A DNA stretch of 16,614 nt, taken from NCBI GenBank assembly GCA_017504335.1, contig JAFVRI010000194.1, positions 1-16,614 on the forward strand, given 5' to 3'. A model generated the notes under the pieces. That model saw nothing but the letters and a program-made list of their open reading frames with translations, searched no databases and was not told where the DNA came from. The position numbers and the translations under genes were made by a program. Origin of the DNA: Clostridia bacterium. Lineage in GTDB: Bacteria; Bacillota; Clostridia; Oscillospirales; CAG-272. Shown here one piece after another: positions 1-8,162 of this stretch (position 1 is the stretch's first letter; each line of letters begins with the position of its first letter).

Positions 1-26
1 ATACCGAAACATAAAAAATCAAAAAG

Positions 27-63
27 AAAACCGTCGGACGGCTACTGCGCCACCGACGGTTTT
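27..63 (-). terminator. Rho-independent terminator ending the long minus-strand gene run
   Basis: An 11-bp perfect stem (AAAACCGTCGG at 27-37 pairs with CCGACGGTTTT at 53-63) encloses a 15-base loop. Read on the minus strand, the stem is followed by a T-rich tract (complement of 12-26), the form of an intrinsic terminator. It lies about 175 bases beyond the stop of the glycosidase-like gene, with no other gene between, so it probably ends that transcript. On the plus strand the following tract is only TTTTCTACTTT, so termination in that direction would be weaker. The same sequence context recurs at the right edge of the window, where it is cut off. Confidence 0.8.
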
Positions 64-214
64 CTACTTTAGAGAAAAACCAATATTGTTTTACAGAAAC
101 AATGACGAGGAGAATGCACAAGGGTCAAACCATAATTTGTATGAAAGTTTTGCGGAGCCAAAAAACGCAGTTTTTTGCAGCGAAGCGAAGCGGAGTTTGG
201 TTTCAAAAGCGACC
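27..214 (-). repeat. Dispersed 3'-flank repeat, copy A
   Basis: Read on the minus strand (downstream from the glycosidase-like gene), this flank has ordered blocks also found after the last gene of the window: GGTCGCTTTTGAAA, GCTCCGCAAAACTTT, a TATGG-like block, TCCTCGTC, TTTTTCTCTAA and GTAGAAA followed by CCGTC. The distance from the start of GCTCCGC to the end of CCGTC is 104 bases in both copies. A hand count without gaps gives about 65 of 104 identical positions, concentrated in these blocks. Copy A carries an extra stretch at about 159-200 with an 8-bp hairpin (159-166 pairs with 170-177). The blocks between are diverged, so this is an old repeat or a constrained 3'-UTR family. The element type is unknown. 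Confidence 0.7.
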
Positions 215-238
215 GCATCCCACGCGTCCTCGCATCTC

Positions 239-2134
239 TTATTTCACCTCAAAGGCACAGAAGCCGTAGGCGGGAAGCTCGCTAAGGGTCACCGTATTGC
301 CCGAAAGGGTACCGGAACAATTCAAGAAAGTGATCTCGGAATAATTCCTATCCAGACTGATCTTCGGCTCCAATATCGAATCAATACAGAAATTCCAAAG
401 TCCCACAGCCATCGTGCCTTCGGGGCTTTTTTTCGTGAGCAGATAAAGATCGGGATTGCCGTAAGCGTAAGCGGGCAGAGCACTACCGCGAGAGAGCCAT
501 TTGACCGCCTCGGCATACTGACGGGAACGGGCATAATGACGGGTAGAGGGGGTATGTACGTTTGTGGAAAGGATCCTTGTGTCAAAGTTCAGAACAAGAA
601 ACCGTTCGCCATTTGCGTTCTCGTAGGTATAGCTCATGGGAATCTTCCGTTCTCCCGCCACGCCGTAGCTTTCCACGTGAATCCGATCGGAAAATTCATG
701 ATCCTCGGGTTTTGCGCGAAAGCTTTCAATCCATTCGCCATCGGCGGTAAAGATCTCGTTGGTGCAAGCCACAGGTCCTCCCAATGCCTTGATACCTACA
801 TCAATACCCTGCTTCTGAAGAATTTTAGCGGCAACGCTATCCAAAATCAAGCCGTTTTTCCCTGCTCCCTCGGGCAAAGACCACGCGCTTTCCCCAAAGC
901 AAGCCCCTGTGACTCCCTCTCCGTCATAGCAGGTGGGAATCGAGGTTGCCGCAAAGGAGCGGGCAGCCGAAGAGAAGTAGGAATAATAAAGATAGGTATT
1001 CTCCACGGGCTCATCGCCAAGCTCCATGTAGGGTACTTTTTGTCCCTCGGAATACACACGAACGCCCACGGCATCCTTGCCCGAGAAGAGACGGTCGATA
1101 CCCTCATAGATGGGCTTGTTATGGATATGACGCTCCACGTAACCGTTCTCGTAATTGGCCGAGGAGGTATAGTCAATGGCGTATTTCAGCATACCGTCCA
1201 TACGGCCGTCCGCACGGAGAACCGTATCCATTCCTTCAAGATATGCCGAGGGACAGATGGTTCTGGGCCGGGGGAAGCAGTCTCCCTCGGAAAAAATTTC
1301 AACGTCTCCCCTTCTCGTCCAGACCTCTTCCATACGCTCTTGCTCGATCACGTCTCCGATACGGGTACCCCAGCTGGAGCGCGACGGCCAGTATGCCGCG
1401 CCAATGAGACGGACAAAGGGCTTTGTATTACCTGCCAGAATGGTAGCAAGCTCGTAGGCATCCACGCCATCCAGATCCCAAGAGGAAAGGCAAGCGCATG
1501 CGCCCATACGCACACGGGGATTGACCGCATCCACCGCATCGCGGCATTTCTTTGCAAACTGACGGAACGAATCTCCGTTGGTTTCGATCCACGCATCACG
1601 GTATTTGTTTTTATTTCCCGTCAAGATCCTGCGTGCCAATTCGGCACGGGTGAGGTCCTCTCCTACCTTTTTGTTGATCTGCTTTACGTGCATGGGGCAA
1701 AGACAGCCTACATTGTGATCTCCGATACAGCCGTAGCGGAAGTCGTCATCAAACATAATGAGGTCCGCACCCGCAGCCGCAATATCAGCCACCACCTCCG
1801 CCACAAAATCTCCGTACCTCGGATCAGCGGCACAGCAGATGTCCGAAAGCACGTGCTCCTCCTCGGTCACCGCCGTAACGGGGGTGAAATCATGCTTGCC
1901 CTCCAGCATAAAGGTCCACATCCAAGAGCCGACCTCAAAGCCGTGAGAGTGGAAAAACGCACACTCCTTTTTGAAGAGGTCCACGGTCTCCTTCCGCTTT
2001 TCCGCATCCGCAGAGACCGTTCCGACGGCAAGGAATACCCGCTCAGCATCCAACTGCCGAAGCTTTTTGAGAATCCCCTCTCTCCCTTGACGTTCGATAT
2101 TTTGTAAAATCACAGGAACCGAAATTTTATACAT
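239..2134 (-). CDS. Glycosidase-like multidomain protein, GH42-like architecture, uncharacterised
   Basis: A 631-residue protein with no signal peptide or membrane segment, so probably cytoplasmic. The N-terminal half (about 1-350) reads as a TIM-barrel: a strand ending in the acidic cluster DDDFRYG (129-135) is followed by GCLCPMH (143-149), with Cys and His residues that could bind a metal or shape the pocket. A second acidic position, FSEGDC near 281-286, is a candidate nucleophile. A central part (about 350-500) resembles the beta-galactosidase trimerisation or glutamine-amidotransferase-like fold of GH42 enzymes, and the tail resembles the small C-terminal beta domain of such enzymes. 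The start is set by AAAAGGAG eight bases before ATG. It is the last gene of the minus-strand run, 21 bases after the CDF gene. Glycosidase activity is inferred from fold-like features only; the substrate and family number are unknown. Confidence 0.6.
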   Translation of the reverse strand: MYKISVPVILQNIERQGREGILKKLRQLDAERVFLAVGTVSADAEKRKETVDLFKKECAFFHSHGFEVGSWMWTFMLEGKHDFTPVTAVTEEEHVLSDICCAADPRYGDFVAEVVADIAAAGADLIMFDDDFRYGCIGDHNVGCLCPMHVKQINKKVGEDLTRAELARRILTGNKNKYRDAWIETNGDSFRQFAKKCRDAVDAVNPRVRMGACACLSSWDLDGVDAYELATILAGNTKPFVRLIGAAYWPSRSSWGTRIGDVIEQERMEEVWTRRGDVEIFSEGDCFPRPRTICPSAYLEGMDTVLRADGRMDGMLKYAIDYTSSANYENGYVERHIHNKPIYEGIDRLFSGKDAVGVRVYSEGQKVPYMELGDEPVENTYLYYSYFSSAARSFAATSIPTCYDGEGVTGACFGESAWSLPEGAGKNGLILDSVAAKILQKQGIDVGIKALGGPVACTNEIFTADGEWIESFRAKPEDHEFSDRIHVESYGVAGERKIPMSYTYENANGERFLVLNFDTRILSTNVHTPSTRHYARSRQYAEAVKWLSRGSALPAYAYGNPDLYLLTKKSPEGTMAVGLWNFCIDSILEPKISLDRNYSEITFLNCSGTLSGNTVTLSELPAYGFCAFEVK

Positions 2135-2155
2135 GAGACGTTCTCCTTTTTGGTT

Positions 2156-3319
2156 TTATTGTCTGTCAACCGTAATCACGGCAAAATAATTGGGATTCAT
2201 CATTGCGATCTCGGATGCGATCCGACGCTTTAAATCATCATCCTTTACGGAAAGCTCAAAGGGCGCACAAACGTCGAAGATCAGATTGGTATGGGTCGGT
2301 CCCTCCACAAAACGGAAATCGTGAATGGTCAGGCGTTCATCAATCCGACGAACCGCCAGAGCGGTCGCTTCCCGTAAAGCAGTGACCCGTTCATCGTCGG
2401 TGACGATGGGATCCATATGTACTGTGGCACGAACCTTGAGATCACTCCAAAGCCGACGCTCTACCGTATCGATCACATCATGGGTGTCAAACACATTGGC
2501 ATTTCCGTCCACTTCCGCATGGAAGGATGCGACCGTATTGTTCGGGCCGTAGTTGTGTACAACCATATCGTGAATGCCGAGTATTTCCGGATACTCTCCG
2601 CAGATCATCTCGATCCCCTCCACCACCTCGGGGTCGGGGGCAGAGCCCAACAGAGAATTTTTGGTCTCGTTCAGAATGCGGATGCCCGCCACAAAGATCA
2701 GAATTGATACAAGAACGCCCATGTACGCATCGGTTCGGATGCCGAACTGTCGGCTGATCAATGCCGAAACCAACACCGCCGCCGTAGCACCCGCATCCGA
2801 AATACTGTCGGTAGCGGTGGCGATCATCACCGAGGAGCCGATCTTCTTACCGATGGAACGGTTGAAGAAGAACAGCCAAACCTTAGCGAGAACCGAAACG
2901 CCAAGAATGATAAGTGTCAGATTCCCGAACACCGCCTCGGCTTCCGGATAAAGGATTCCGTTTACAGACTCCCGAAGCAGCTCTACACCTACTGTCAGGA
3001 TCAGAAAGGAAACGATCATGGATGCAATGTACTCCATGCGAGCATGACCGAAGGGATGATCACGGTCGGCGGGCTTGGATGCCATCTTGAAGCTCAATAG
3101 GGTAATAACCTGTGAACCCGCATCGGACAGGTTATTCAGCGCATCCGCCGTAATGGCGATCGATCCCGACAGGACACCCGCCAACAGCTTGATGGCAGAC
3201 AAAAGGAGATTCAGAACAATACCAACGGTTCCCGAAAGTGTTCCGTAGGCACGCCGTACGTTCGGATCTTTCAGATCCGACGCGTTTTTAATAAAAATCT
3301 TAGTCAAAAGTAAAGTCAT
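2156..3319 (-). CDS. Cation diffusion facilitator exporter, probably Mn2+ type
   Basis: A 387-residue inner-membrane antiporter of the CDF family, which exports divalent metal in exchange for protons. About six hydrophobic segments occupy residues 28-215 and include the family motif DHPFGHARMEY (87-97). The transport-site positions read Asn62-x3-Asp66 in the second membrane segment and Asp171-x3-Asp175 in the fifth. An N-D-D-D site with no His is the pattern I associate with Mn exporters such as streptococcal MntE, whereas Zn exporters usually have His. The cytoplasmic tail is long, with a dimerisation domain (about 230-310) and a second similar region (about 330-387). The start at 3319 was chosen because CGGAG lies just before it; an upstream in-frame ATG at 3376 would overlap the acyltransferase gene and add an unlikely 19-residue leader. 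It follows the acyltransferase gene by 13 bases. Confidence 0.88.
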   Translation of the reverse strand: MTLLLTKIFIKNASDLKDPNVRRAYGTLSGTVGIVLNLLLSAIKLLAGVLSGSIAITADALNNLSDAGSQVITLLSFKMASKPADRDHPFGHARMEYIASMIVSFLILTVGVELLRESVNGILYPEAEAVFGNLTLIILGVSVLAKVWLFFFNRSIGKKIGSSVMIATATDSISDAGATAAVLVSALISRQFGIRTDAYMGVLVSILIFVAGIRILNETKNSLLGSAPDPEVVEGIEMICGEYPEILGIHDMVVHNYGPNNTVASFHAEVDGNANVFDTHDVIDTVERRLWSDLKVRATVHMDPIVTDDERVTALREATALAVRRIDERLTIHDFRFVEGPTHTNLIFDVCAPFELSVKDDDLKRRIASEIAMMNPNYFAVITVDRQ

Positions 3320-3332
3320 ACATGCTCCGTAG

Positions 3333-4679
3333 TTAAAATCTAAAATATAAAAAAGGATTGTATCCCGAGGATACAAGATAAGCGGTGCAAAGGATCAGGG
3401 ATCCCATACAAAAAACGATCCGCAGCATACCGAAGGATCGTGGGCAGCGTTTTTCGATTCCCGAAAAAATCCTTTTGGGAATCGGTGTGACCCCAAAAAT
3501 CAAGACACTTAAAAAGGGCAAATGTCTACGGAGCTCGTATAGGCTCCAGCCGTTGGAAAACGGTGCATTTCCAAACAAGGATAGCAAAGAGAGCGTGTCT
3601 TTTGTCCCGTCCGACGCAAAAATAAACCAGCCGACCAGAATCAAAAGGATGGCGTATCCGTGCGAAAAAACGGAGGGGATCTGATTCAATAGTTTATAAA
3701 ATCCCGCTTTTTCTACCAAGAGGATAATAAAAAAGTAAAGTCCCCATAGCAAAAAATTGAAGGATGCGCCGTGCCAAAGTCCCGTCAGACTCCAGACGAT
3801 CAGCAGATTCAGGTAGGTGCGTCCCCTTCCCCGTCGGTTTCCGCCCAGCGGAATATACACATATTCCCGAAAAAAGGAGGAAAGAGTGATGTGCCACCTG
3901 CGCCAAAAATCCGTAATGCTTTTGGCGGTATAAGGGTAGCAAAAGTTTTCGGGAAAATCAAAGCCAAGCATCCGTCCGAGCCCCACAGCCATATCCGAAT
4001 AGCCCGAAAAATCAAAATAGATCTGAAAGGAATAAAAGACCAGCCAAAGAACCGCGCAAAGGACGGTATCCGCCTCCGCCAAAAGAGAATCGGCAAGGGC
4101 TCCTGCAGGATTGGCAAGCAATACCTTTTTGGCAAGTCCCACGGAAAAAGCGGCAATGCCCGAGGCAATCCGTTCCGCAGTGTATCCTCTCTCCATCAAC
4201 TGACGCTCCACGTCGCTATACCGAACAATGGGACCGGCTATCAGCTGTGGAAACATGGTAATATATGCCCCGAACGCCACAGGGCGGTCGGACGCTCTTA
4301 CCTCTTCCCGATACACATCCACTACATAGGAAAGCGCTTGGAAGGTATAGAAGGAAATTCCGATGGGCAACGGAATCTGCCCCAGAGCGGGAAATATGGC
4401 TCCCGCGTATTTGAAAAAGAAAAGTAGTCCTACGTTGACCGCCACCGCGCAAACAAGAACACCCTTTCGTGCGGACGTTCTTTGCAGCCATCTGCCGAAT
4501 CCATAGTTCAGCGCAATGGTGGCGATCATCAAAAACACGTAGATCGGCTCTCCGTAGGCATAAAACAGGAGGCTGACCAAAAGCAGGATCCCATTTTTCA
4601 AGCCTCTCGGCGAGAGCGCATAGAAAATCAAGGTCAGCGGCAGAAACACATAGAGAAATTCAAGAGAAGAAAACAGCAT
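3333..4679 (-). CDS. MBOAT-family membrane O-acyltransferase (AlgI-like)
   Basis: A 448-residue polytopic membrane protein of the MBOAT family, which moves acyl (often acetyl) groups across the membrane onto extracytoplasmic polymers. It starts with the usual LFSSLEFLYVFLPL segment. It contains PLPIGISFYTFQALSY (104-119), FPQLIAGPIVRY (143-154), the FWRRWHITLS block (258-267) and the catalytic-His block GLWHGASFNF (300-309, His303). The length is close to that of AlgI and other bacterial members. AAAGGA lies seven bases before the ATG. Members of this group normally work with an extracytoplasmic SGNH or AlgX/DltD-like partner; none is adjacent here, since the next gene is a CDF exporter. The acceptor polymer (peptidoglycan, teichoic acid or exopolysaccharide) cannot be told from sequence. 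Confidence 0.9.
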   Translation of the reverse strand: MLFSSLEFLYVFLPLTLIFYALSPRGLKNGILLLVSLLFYAYGEPIYVFLMIATIALNYGFGRWLQRTSARKGVLVCAVAVNVGLLFFFKYAGAIFPALGQIPLPIGISFYTFQALSYVVDVYREEVRASDRPVAFGAYITMFPQLIAGPIVRYSDVERQLMERGYTAERIASGIAAFSVGLAKKVLLANPAGALADSLLAEADTVLCAVLWLVFYSFQIYFDFSGYSDMAVGLGRMLGFDFPENFCYPYTAKSITDFWRRWHITLSSFFREYVYIPLGGNRRGRGRTYLNLLIVWSLTGLWHGASFNFLLWGLYFFIILLVEKAGFYKLLNQIPSVFSHGYAILLILVGWFIFASDGTKDTLSLLSLFGNAPFSNGWSLYELRRHLPFLSVLIFGVTPIPKRIFSGIEKRCPRSFGMLRIVFCMGSLILCTAYLVSSGYNPFLYFRF

Positions 4680-4725
4680 AAAGACATCCTTTCGGGTGAT
4701 ATGTAGCCGTTTCTTTTATGATCTT

Positions 4726-6000
4726 TTATTTCTTTCCAAGCCCTGCTCTCTGTACCTCCTCGGCGGCACTCATGATACCGATCTTGCCGCTTTCATAGGT
4801 AAGTCCGCCTTGAAAGAAGGCGGTATAAGGCTCGCGAAGCGGGCCGTCTGCGGACAGCTCGATGGAAGAGCCCTGCGTAAACGCACCTGCCGCCATGATC
4901 ACCTTGTCGCCGTAGCCGGGCATTTCCCAAGGCTCGGGTGTCACAAAGGAATCAATGGGAGAGCCCGCCTGAATGCCCCGACAGAAGGCGCAAAGCCCCT
5001 CTGCGCTTCGGGTGATCACCGACTGAATAATATCGTGTCGCTCTTCATTCCATGCAGGCTCCACCTCAAAGCCGAGCCCTCGCTCGCCAAAGAGATATGC
5101 CGCCAAATGTGCGGTTTTCAATGCCTGCGCGGTGGTATGGGGAGCATAGAAAAGGCCCTTGAAAAGACTCTTGTTCTGACCCATGGAGGCACCCACCTCC
5201 AAGCCGCAACCCACAGAGGTCAGGCGATAGGACGCCAGCTCTACGGCACGTGCGGTTCCCGCGATGTAGCCTCCCGTTTCCGCCATACCGCCACCGGGAT
5301 TCTTAATGAGAGAGCCGATGATCATATCGGCGCCCACCGCGGTAGGCTCCTTGGTTTCCACAAATTCACCGTAGCAGTTATCCACCACCACATAAGCATT
5401 TGGCACCAGTGCCTTTACCTTCGGGATCAACGCGCCGATCTCGTCTACACTTAGGGTCTTACGGTTCAGGTATCCCTTGGAGCGCTGTATAAAGACCACC
5501 TTCACCCGCTCCCCTTCCTCGGAAAGCACACGGCGAATGGTCTCCTCGTCAAAGCTTCCGTCGGGGAGAAGATCCGCTTGACGGTATTCCACACCGAAAT
5601 CCCTCAGAGATCCGTTTCCGGGTGTACCCGAATTTCCGATGACCTCGTCCAAGGTATCATAGGGCTTCCCCGCCACCGAGAAAAGAACATCGCCCGGGCG
5701 TAAAAGTCCAAACAGACCGATGGTCAGCGCCTGCGTTCCGTTGACGATCTGATGACGGACAAATGCCGCCTCCGCGCCCATCACCTCAGCCCAGATGGCA
5801 TCCAAGGTATCCCTGCCGCGGTCGTCATAGCCGTAGCCGCTGGTAGGGTTGAACATTGCCTCGCTGACCCGATGGTTGCGGAAGGCATCCATAATCTTTT
5901 TTGTATTTTCAAAGGAAACACGGTCAATGTGCGCAAAGCGCTCGCGAAGCGCATCCTCCGCTTCGCTGACCAGATCCATCGTTCTTTGAGAAAATTCCAT
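4726..6000 (-). CDS. Methionine gamma-lyase family PLP enzyme (aluminium-resistance family)
   Basis: A 424-residue cytoplasmic fold-type I PLP enzyme of the group annotated as methionine gamma-lyase family or aluminium resistance protein (Pfam Met_gamma_lyase). Visible marks are SGYGYDDRGRD (54-64), the cofactor-binding strand VVVDNCYGEF (204-213, Asp207) and GSLIKNPGGGMAETGGYIAG (229-248), in which Lys233 is the probable Schiff-base lysine. The family is expected to cleave sulfur amino acids or relatives at the C-gamma bond, but few members have been tested, so the substrate is unsure. The length is typical. It lies 21 bases after the third aminopeptidase gene in the run, fitting a role in using amino acids released from peptides. 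Confidence 0.88.
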   Translation of the reverse strand: MEFSQRTMDLVSEAEDALRERFAHIDRVSFENTKKIMDAFRNHRVSEAMFNPTSGYGYDDRGRDTLDAIWAEVMGAEAAFVRHQIVNGTQALTIGLFGLLRPGDVLFSVAGKPYDTLDEVIGNSGTPGNGSLRDFGVEYRQADLLPDGSFDEETIRRVLSEEGERVKVVFIQRSKGYLNRKTLSVDEIGALIPKVKALVPNAYVVVDNCYGEFVETKEPTAVGADMIIGSLIKNPGGGMAETGGYIAGTARAVELASYRLTSVGCGLEVGASMGQNKSLFKGLFYAPHTTAQALKTAHLAAYLFGERGLGFEVEPAWNEERHDIIQSVITRSAEGLCAFCRGIQAGSPIDSFVTPEPWEMPGYGDKVIMAAGAFTQGSSIELSADGPLREPYTAFFQGGLTYESGKIGIMSAAEEVQRAGLGKK

Positions 6001-6021
6001 TGCTTTCTTCCTTTTTCCTTT

Positions 6022-7038
6022 TTATTGACCGATCTGCTTGACAAATGCCGCCGCCAGATCCGCGCAGGCATTGGCATCCTTCAGATCACACATTTCCACA
6101 CCCGAATGAATATAGCGGCTGGGGATCGACAAAGCACCCACACGGCAACCGCTTCCCGCCAGCTGCATGGACGAGGTATCGGTTCCGCCCGCGGTCAGGA
6201 TCTCTCTTTGGTGAGGGATCCTTTGCTCTTTCGCCAGACGGCAAAGGGTCTGGACCACCTCCTCATGGCAGATGACCGAGCGATCCTTGATCTTGACCGC
6301 CGCTCCCTCTCCCAGCTTGCATGCCATGGGGGAAGCACCGGGAACGTCACCCGTAGCGGTCACATCGAAGCAAAGTCCGTATTCGGGGGCAATCCCGAAG
6401 GCGGCGGTCATAGCACCGCGACAGCCTACCTCCTCCTGAACCGAGAACACGTAGTAAATGTCTCCCTCGGTCTGCTCCGTCCAAAGCTCCTCGGCAAGGG
6501 ACAAAAGAACAGCACAACCCACACGGTCATCCAAGGGTCTTCCTGCTACGCAGCTATGCATCAGGCGACGAACACCGCTTCTCTGTACGAAGCAATCGCC
6601 CACCGATACCTTCTTTTCGGCATCCTTCCGATCGTTGGCACCGATGTCAATATAAAATTTCAAAGCTCCGTATTCCTCCGGTTTGGTCTTTCCCTCGGGA
6701 ACCAAGACACCGGGGATTCCGCTCTCGGACACCACCTCGGCATATGCCACGGCAGAAAAATGGATTCCACCGACAGGAGCAATGCGAAGCATTCCGTTTT
6801 CCTCGATAAAGGTCACCAAAAAGCCGATCTCGTCCATATGGGCACAGAGCATCACCGAGGGCGCGTTTCCCGCACCTTCTTTTTTCGCGATCAGATTGCC
6901 GAGCGCGTCGAACCTTACCTCGTGGGCAAAGGGCAAGATCTTCTCGGCGAGAAGGGCTCGGATGCCGTCCTCTCTGCCCGAGATCGATGCGGGGGAGCAA
7001 AGCTCTCCCAAAAGAGGATATAAATTTCTTTGTTTCAT
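6022..7038 (-). CDS. M42 family metalloaminopeptidase, paralogue A
   Basis: A 338-residue cytoplasmic aminopeptidase of family M42 (TET, FrvX and glutamyl-aminopeptidase relatives), which removes N-terminal residues from short peptides using two metal ions, usually Zn or Co. All expected metal and catalytic positions are present: His67 in CAHMDE, Asp170 in LDDRVG, the Glu202-Glu203 pair in VQEEVG, Asp225 in CFDVT and His311 in SRYIHS. A lid or PDZ-like insertion falls near 85-165. The start at 7038 is chosen because AAAGGA lies upstream at suitable spacing; a longer in-frame reading from 7086 would overlap the preceding gene by over 40 bases. It begins five bases after the stop of paralogue B, so translation is probably coupled. 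Its residue preference cannot be read from sequence. Confidence 0.9.
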   Translation of the reverse strand: MKQRNLYPLLGELCSPASISGREDGIRALLAEKILPFAHEVRFDALGNLIAKKEGAGNAPSVMLCAHMDEIGFLVTFIEENGMLRIAPVGGIHFSAVAYAEVVSESGIPGVLVPEGKTKPEEYGALKFYIDIGANDRKDAEKKVSVGDCFVQRSGVRRLMHSCVAGRPLDDRVGCAVLLSLAEELWTEQTEGDIYYVFSVQEEVGCRGAMTAAFGIAPEYGLCFDVTATGDVPGASPMACKLGEGAAVKIKDRSVICHEEVVQTLCRLAKEQRIPHQREILTAGGTDTSSMQLAGSGCRVGALSIPSRYIHSGVEMCDLKDANACADLAAAFVKQIGQ

Positions 7039-7043
7039 AACAA

Positions 7044-8162
7044 TCAGATCCTTTCTGCGGACAGACGGCGAAGCAAAGCCTCGCAAAGCGCCGTCACGCT
7101 GCGAACATCATTGAGATTCGCCACACAGGCGGGAGAATGGAGATAGCGGGTAGGAACCGACAGGGCAAGGGTCTTGACTCCCTTTCCCGATTTATGGATC
7201 GAGCCTGCGTCGTTTCCGCCCGACACGAATTTCTTGATCTGAACGGGAATGCCGTTTTTCTCCGCTGTATCCAGTGCGAAATCCACCACGTCTCGGTCAT
7301 AGACCGTGGAACGATCCATCAAGGAAAGTGCACCGCCCTTTCCCTGCATTGCCACGCGGCGATGCTCGGGAACCTCGGCAAGATCGGACACGGCGGTACA
7401 TTCCAGCACGATCGCCACATCGGGCTTTAAGCGGTTGGCAACCACCTTCGCTCCCGACAGACCGATCTCCTCCCGCACGGTAAAGCAGAAATAAAGATCC
7501 ACGTCTCCCTCGGGAGGAGTCTCCCGAAGCGCTTTCATTGCTTGGATCATGACGGCGCAGCCAAGGCGGTCATCCAATGCCTTTCCCTTGATCTGCATAC
7601 CGCCCTCACCGAATCGGTACCATTCCGAATCGAAGGTAGCAAGGGTTCCCACCGAAACATACTTCTCCGCCTCCTCCCGATCCTTGGCTCCGATATCGAT
7701 ATAGAGCTTCTCTATGGGAGTGGGCTTTTTTCTGTCCTTTGGCTTTTTATGGTGAATCGCCTTGGATGCGATCACACCCGAAATCCGTTTTGTTTCATCC
7801 CCGAGAGTCACCTTTCTGCCCTCCATAACGGCAAGCATAATTCCGCCCACCGTATCAAAGCGGCAATATCCCTCCTCGGTGATCTCGGTCACCATCATCC
7901 CCACCTCATCCATATGAGCAGAGATCATCACTCTTTGACGGTCCTCGCCCTCGCCAAATCGGCAAAGGCAGATCAGATTTCCCATGGAATCCCGAAGGAT
8001 CGAATCCGCCAGAGGACGGACATAAGAAAGGATCACCTCCCGAACGGGAGCTTCACAGCCCGTGGGACCGAATGCCTCGGAAAGAGCACGGATCAGCTCC
8101 TCCTCGGGAACGGGAGAAAAGCGCTCGATTTGGGCGGGATTTTCAAATACCGTAACGCTCAT
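7044..8162 (-). CDS. M42 family metalloaminopeptidase, paralogue B
   Basis: A 372-residue M42 aminopeptidase, the longest of the three, owing to an N-terminal extension of about 20 residues and a basic insert (HHKKPKDRKKP, 137-147) in the lid domain. The metal and catalytic set is His83 (SAHMDE), Asp197 (LDDRLG), Glu231-Glu232 (VREEIG), Glu254 in VLECT where paralogue A has Asp, and His342 (TRYLHS). A Glu at the fourth position is known in other M42 members and should still bind metal. Its ATG overlaps the TAA stop of paralogue C by one base (TAATG), with GGAGGA upstream, so the two are translationally coupled. The family forms large tetrahedral dodecamers; whether the three paralogues mix is open. 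Confidence 0.9.
   Translation of the reverse strand: MSVTVFENPAQIERFSPVPEEELIRALSEAFGPTGCEAPVREVILSYVRPLADSILRDSMGNLICLCRFGEGEDRQRVMISAHMDEVGMMVTEITEEGYCRFDTVGGIMLAVMEGRKVTLGDETKRISGVIASKAIHHKKPKDRKKPTPIEKLYIDIGAKDREEAEKYVSVGTLATFDSEWYRFGEGGMQIKGKALDDRLGCAVMIQAMKALRETPPEGDVDLYFCFTVREEIGLSGAKVVANRLKPDVAIVLECTAVSDLAEVPEHRRVAMQGKGGALSLMDRSTVYDRDVVDFALDTAEKNGIPVQIKKFVSGGNDAGSIHKSGKGVKTLALSVPTRYLHSPACVANLNDVRSVTALCEALLRRLSAERI

Noticed and set aside
86..2107. Very long open frame (673 codons) on the plus strand, antisense to the glycosidase-like gene
   Set aside because: No ribosome binding site, composition rich in His and Arg with no domain sense, and it exactly shadows a gene with a good start site. 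Rare use of TTA, CTA and TCA codons in the real gene explains the lack of antisense stops.
5752..7023. Open frame of 423 codons on the plus strand across the PLP enzyme and paralogue A genes
   Set aside because: It spans two well-supported minus-strand genes and their junction, with no promoter or binding site.
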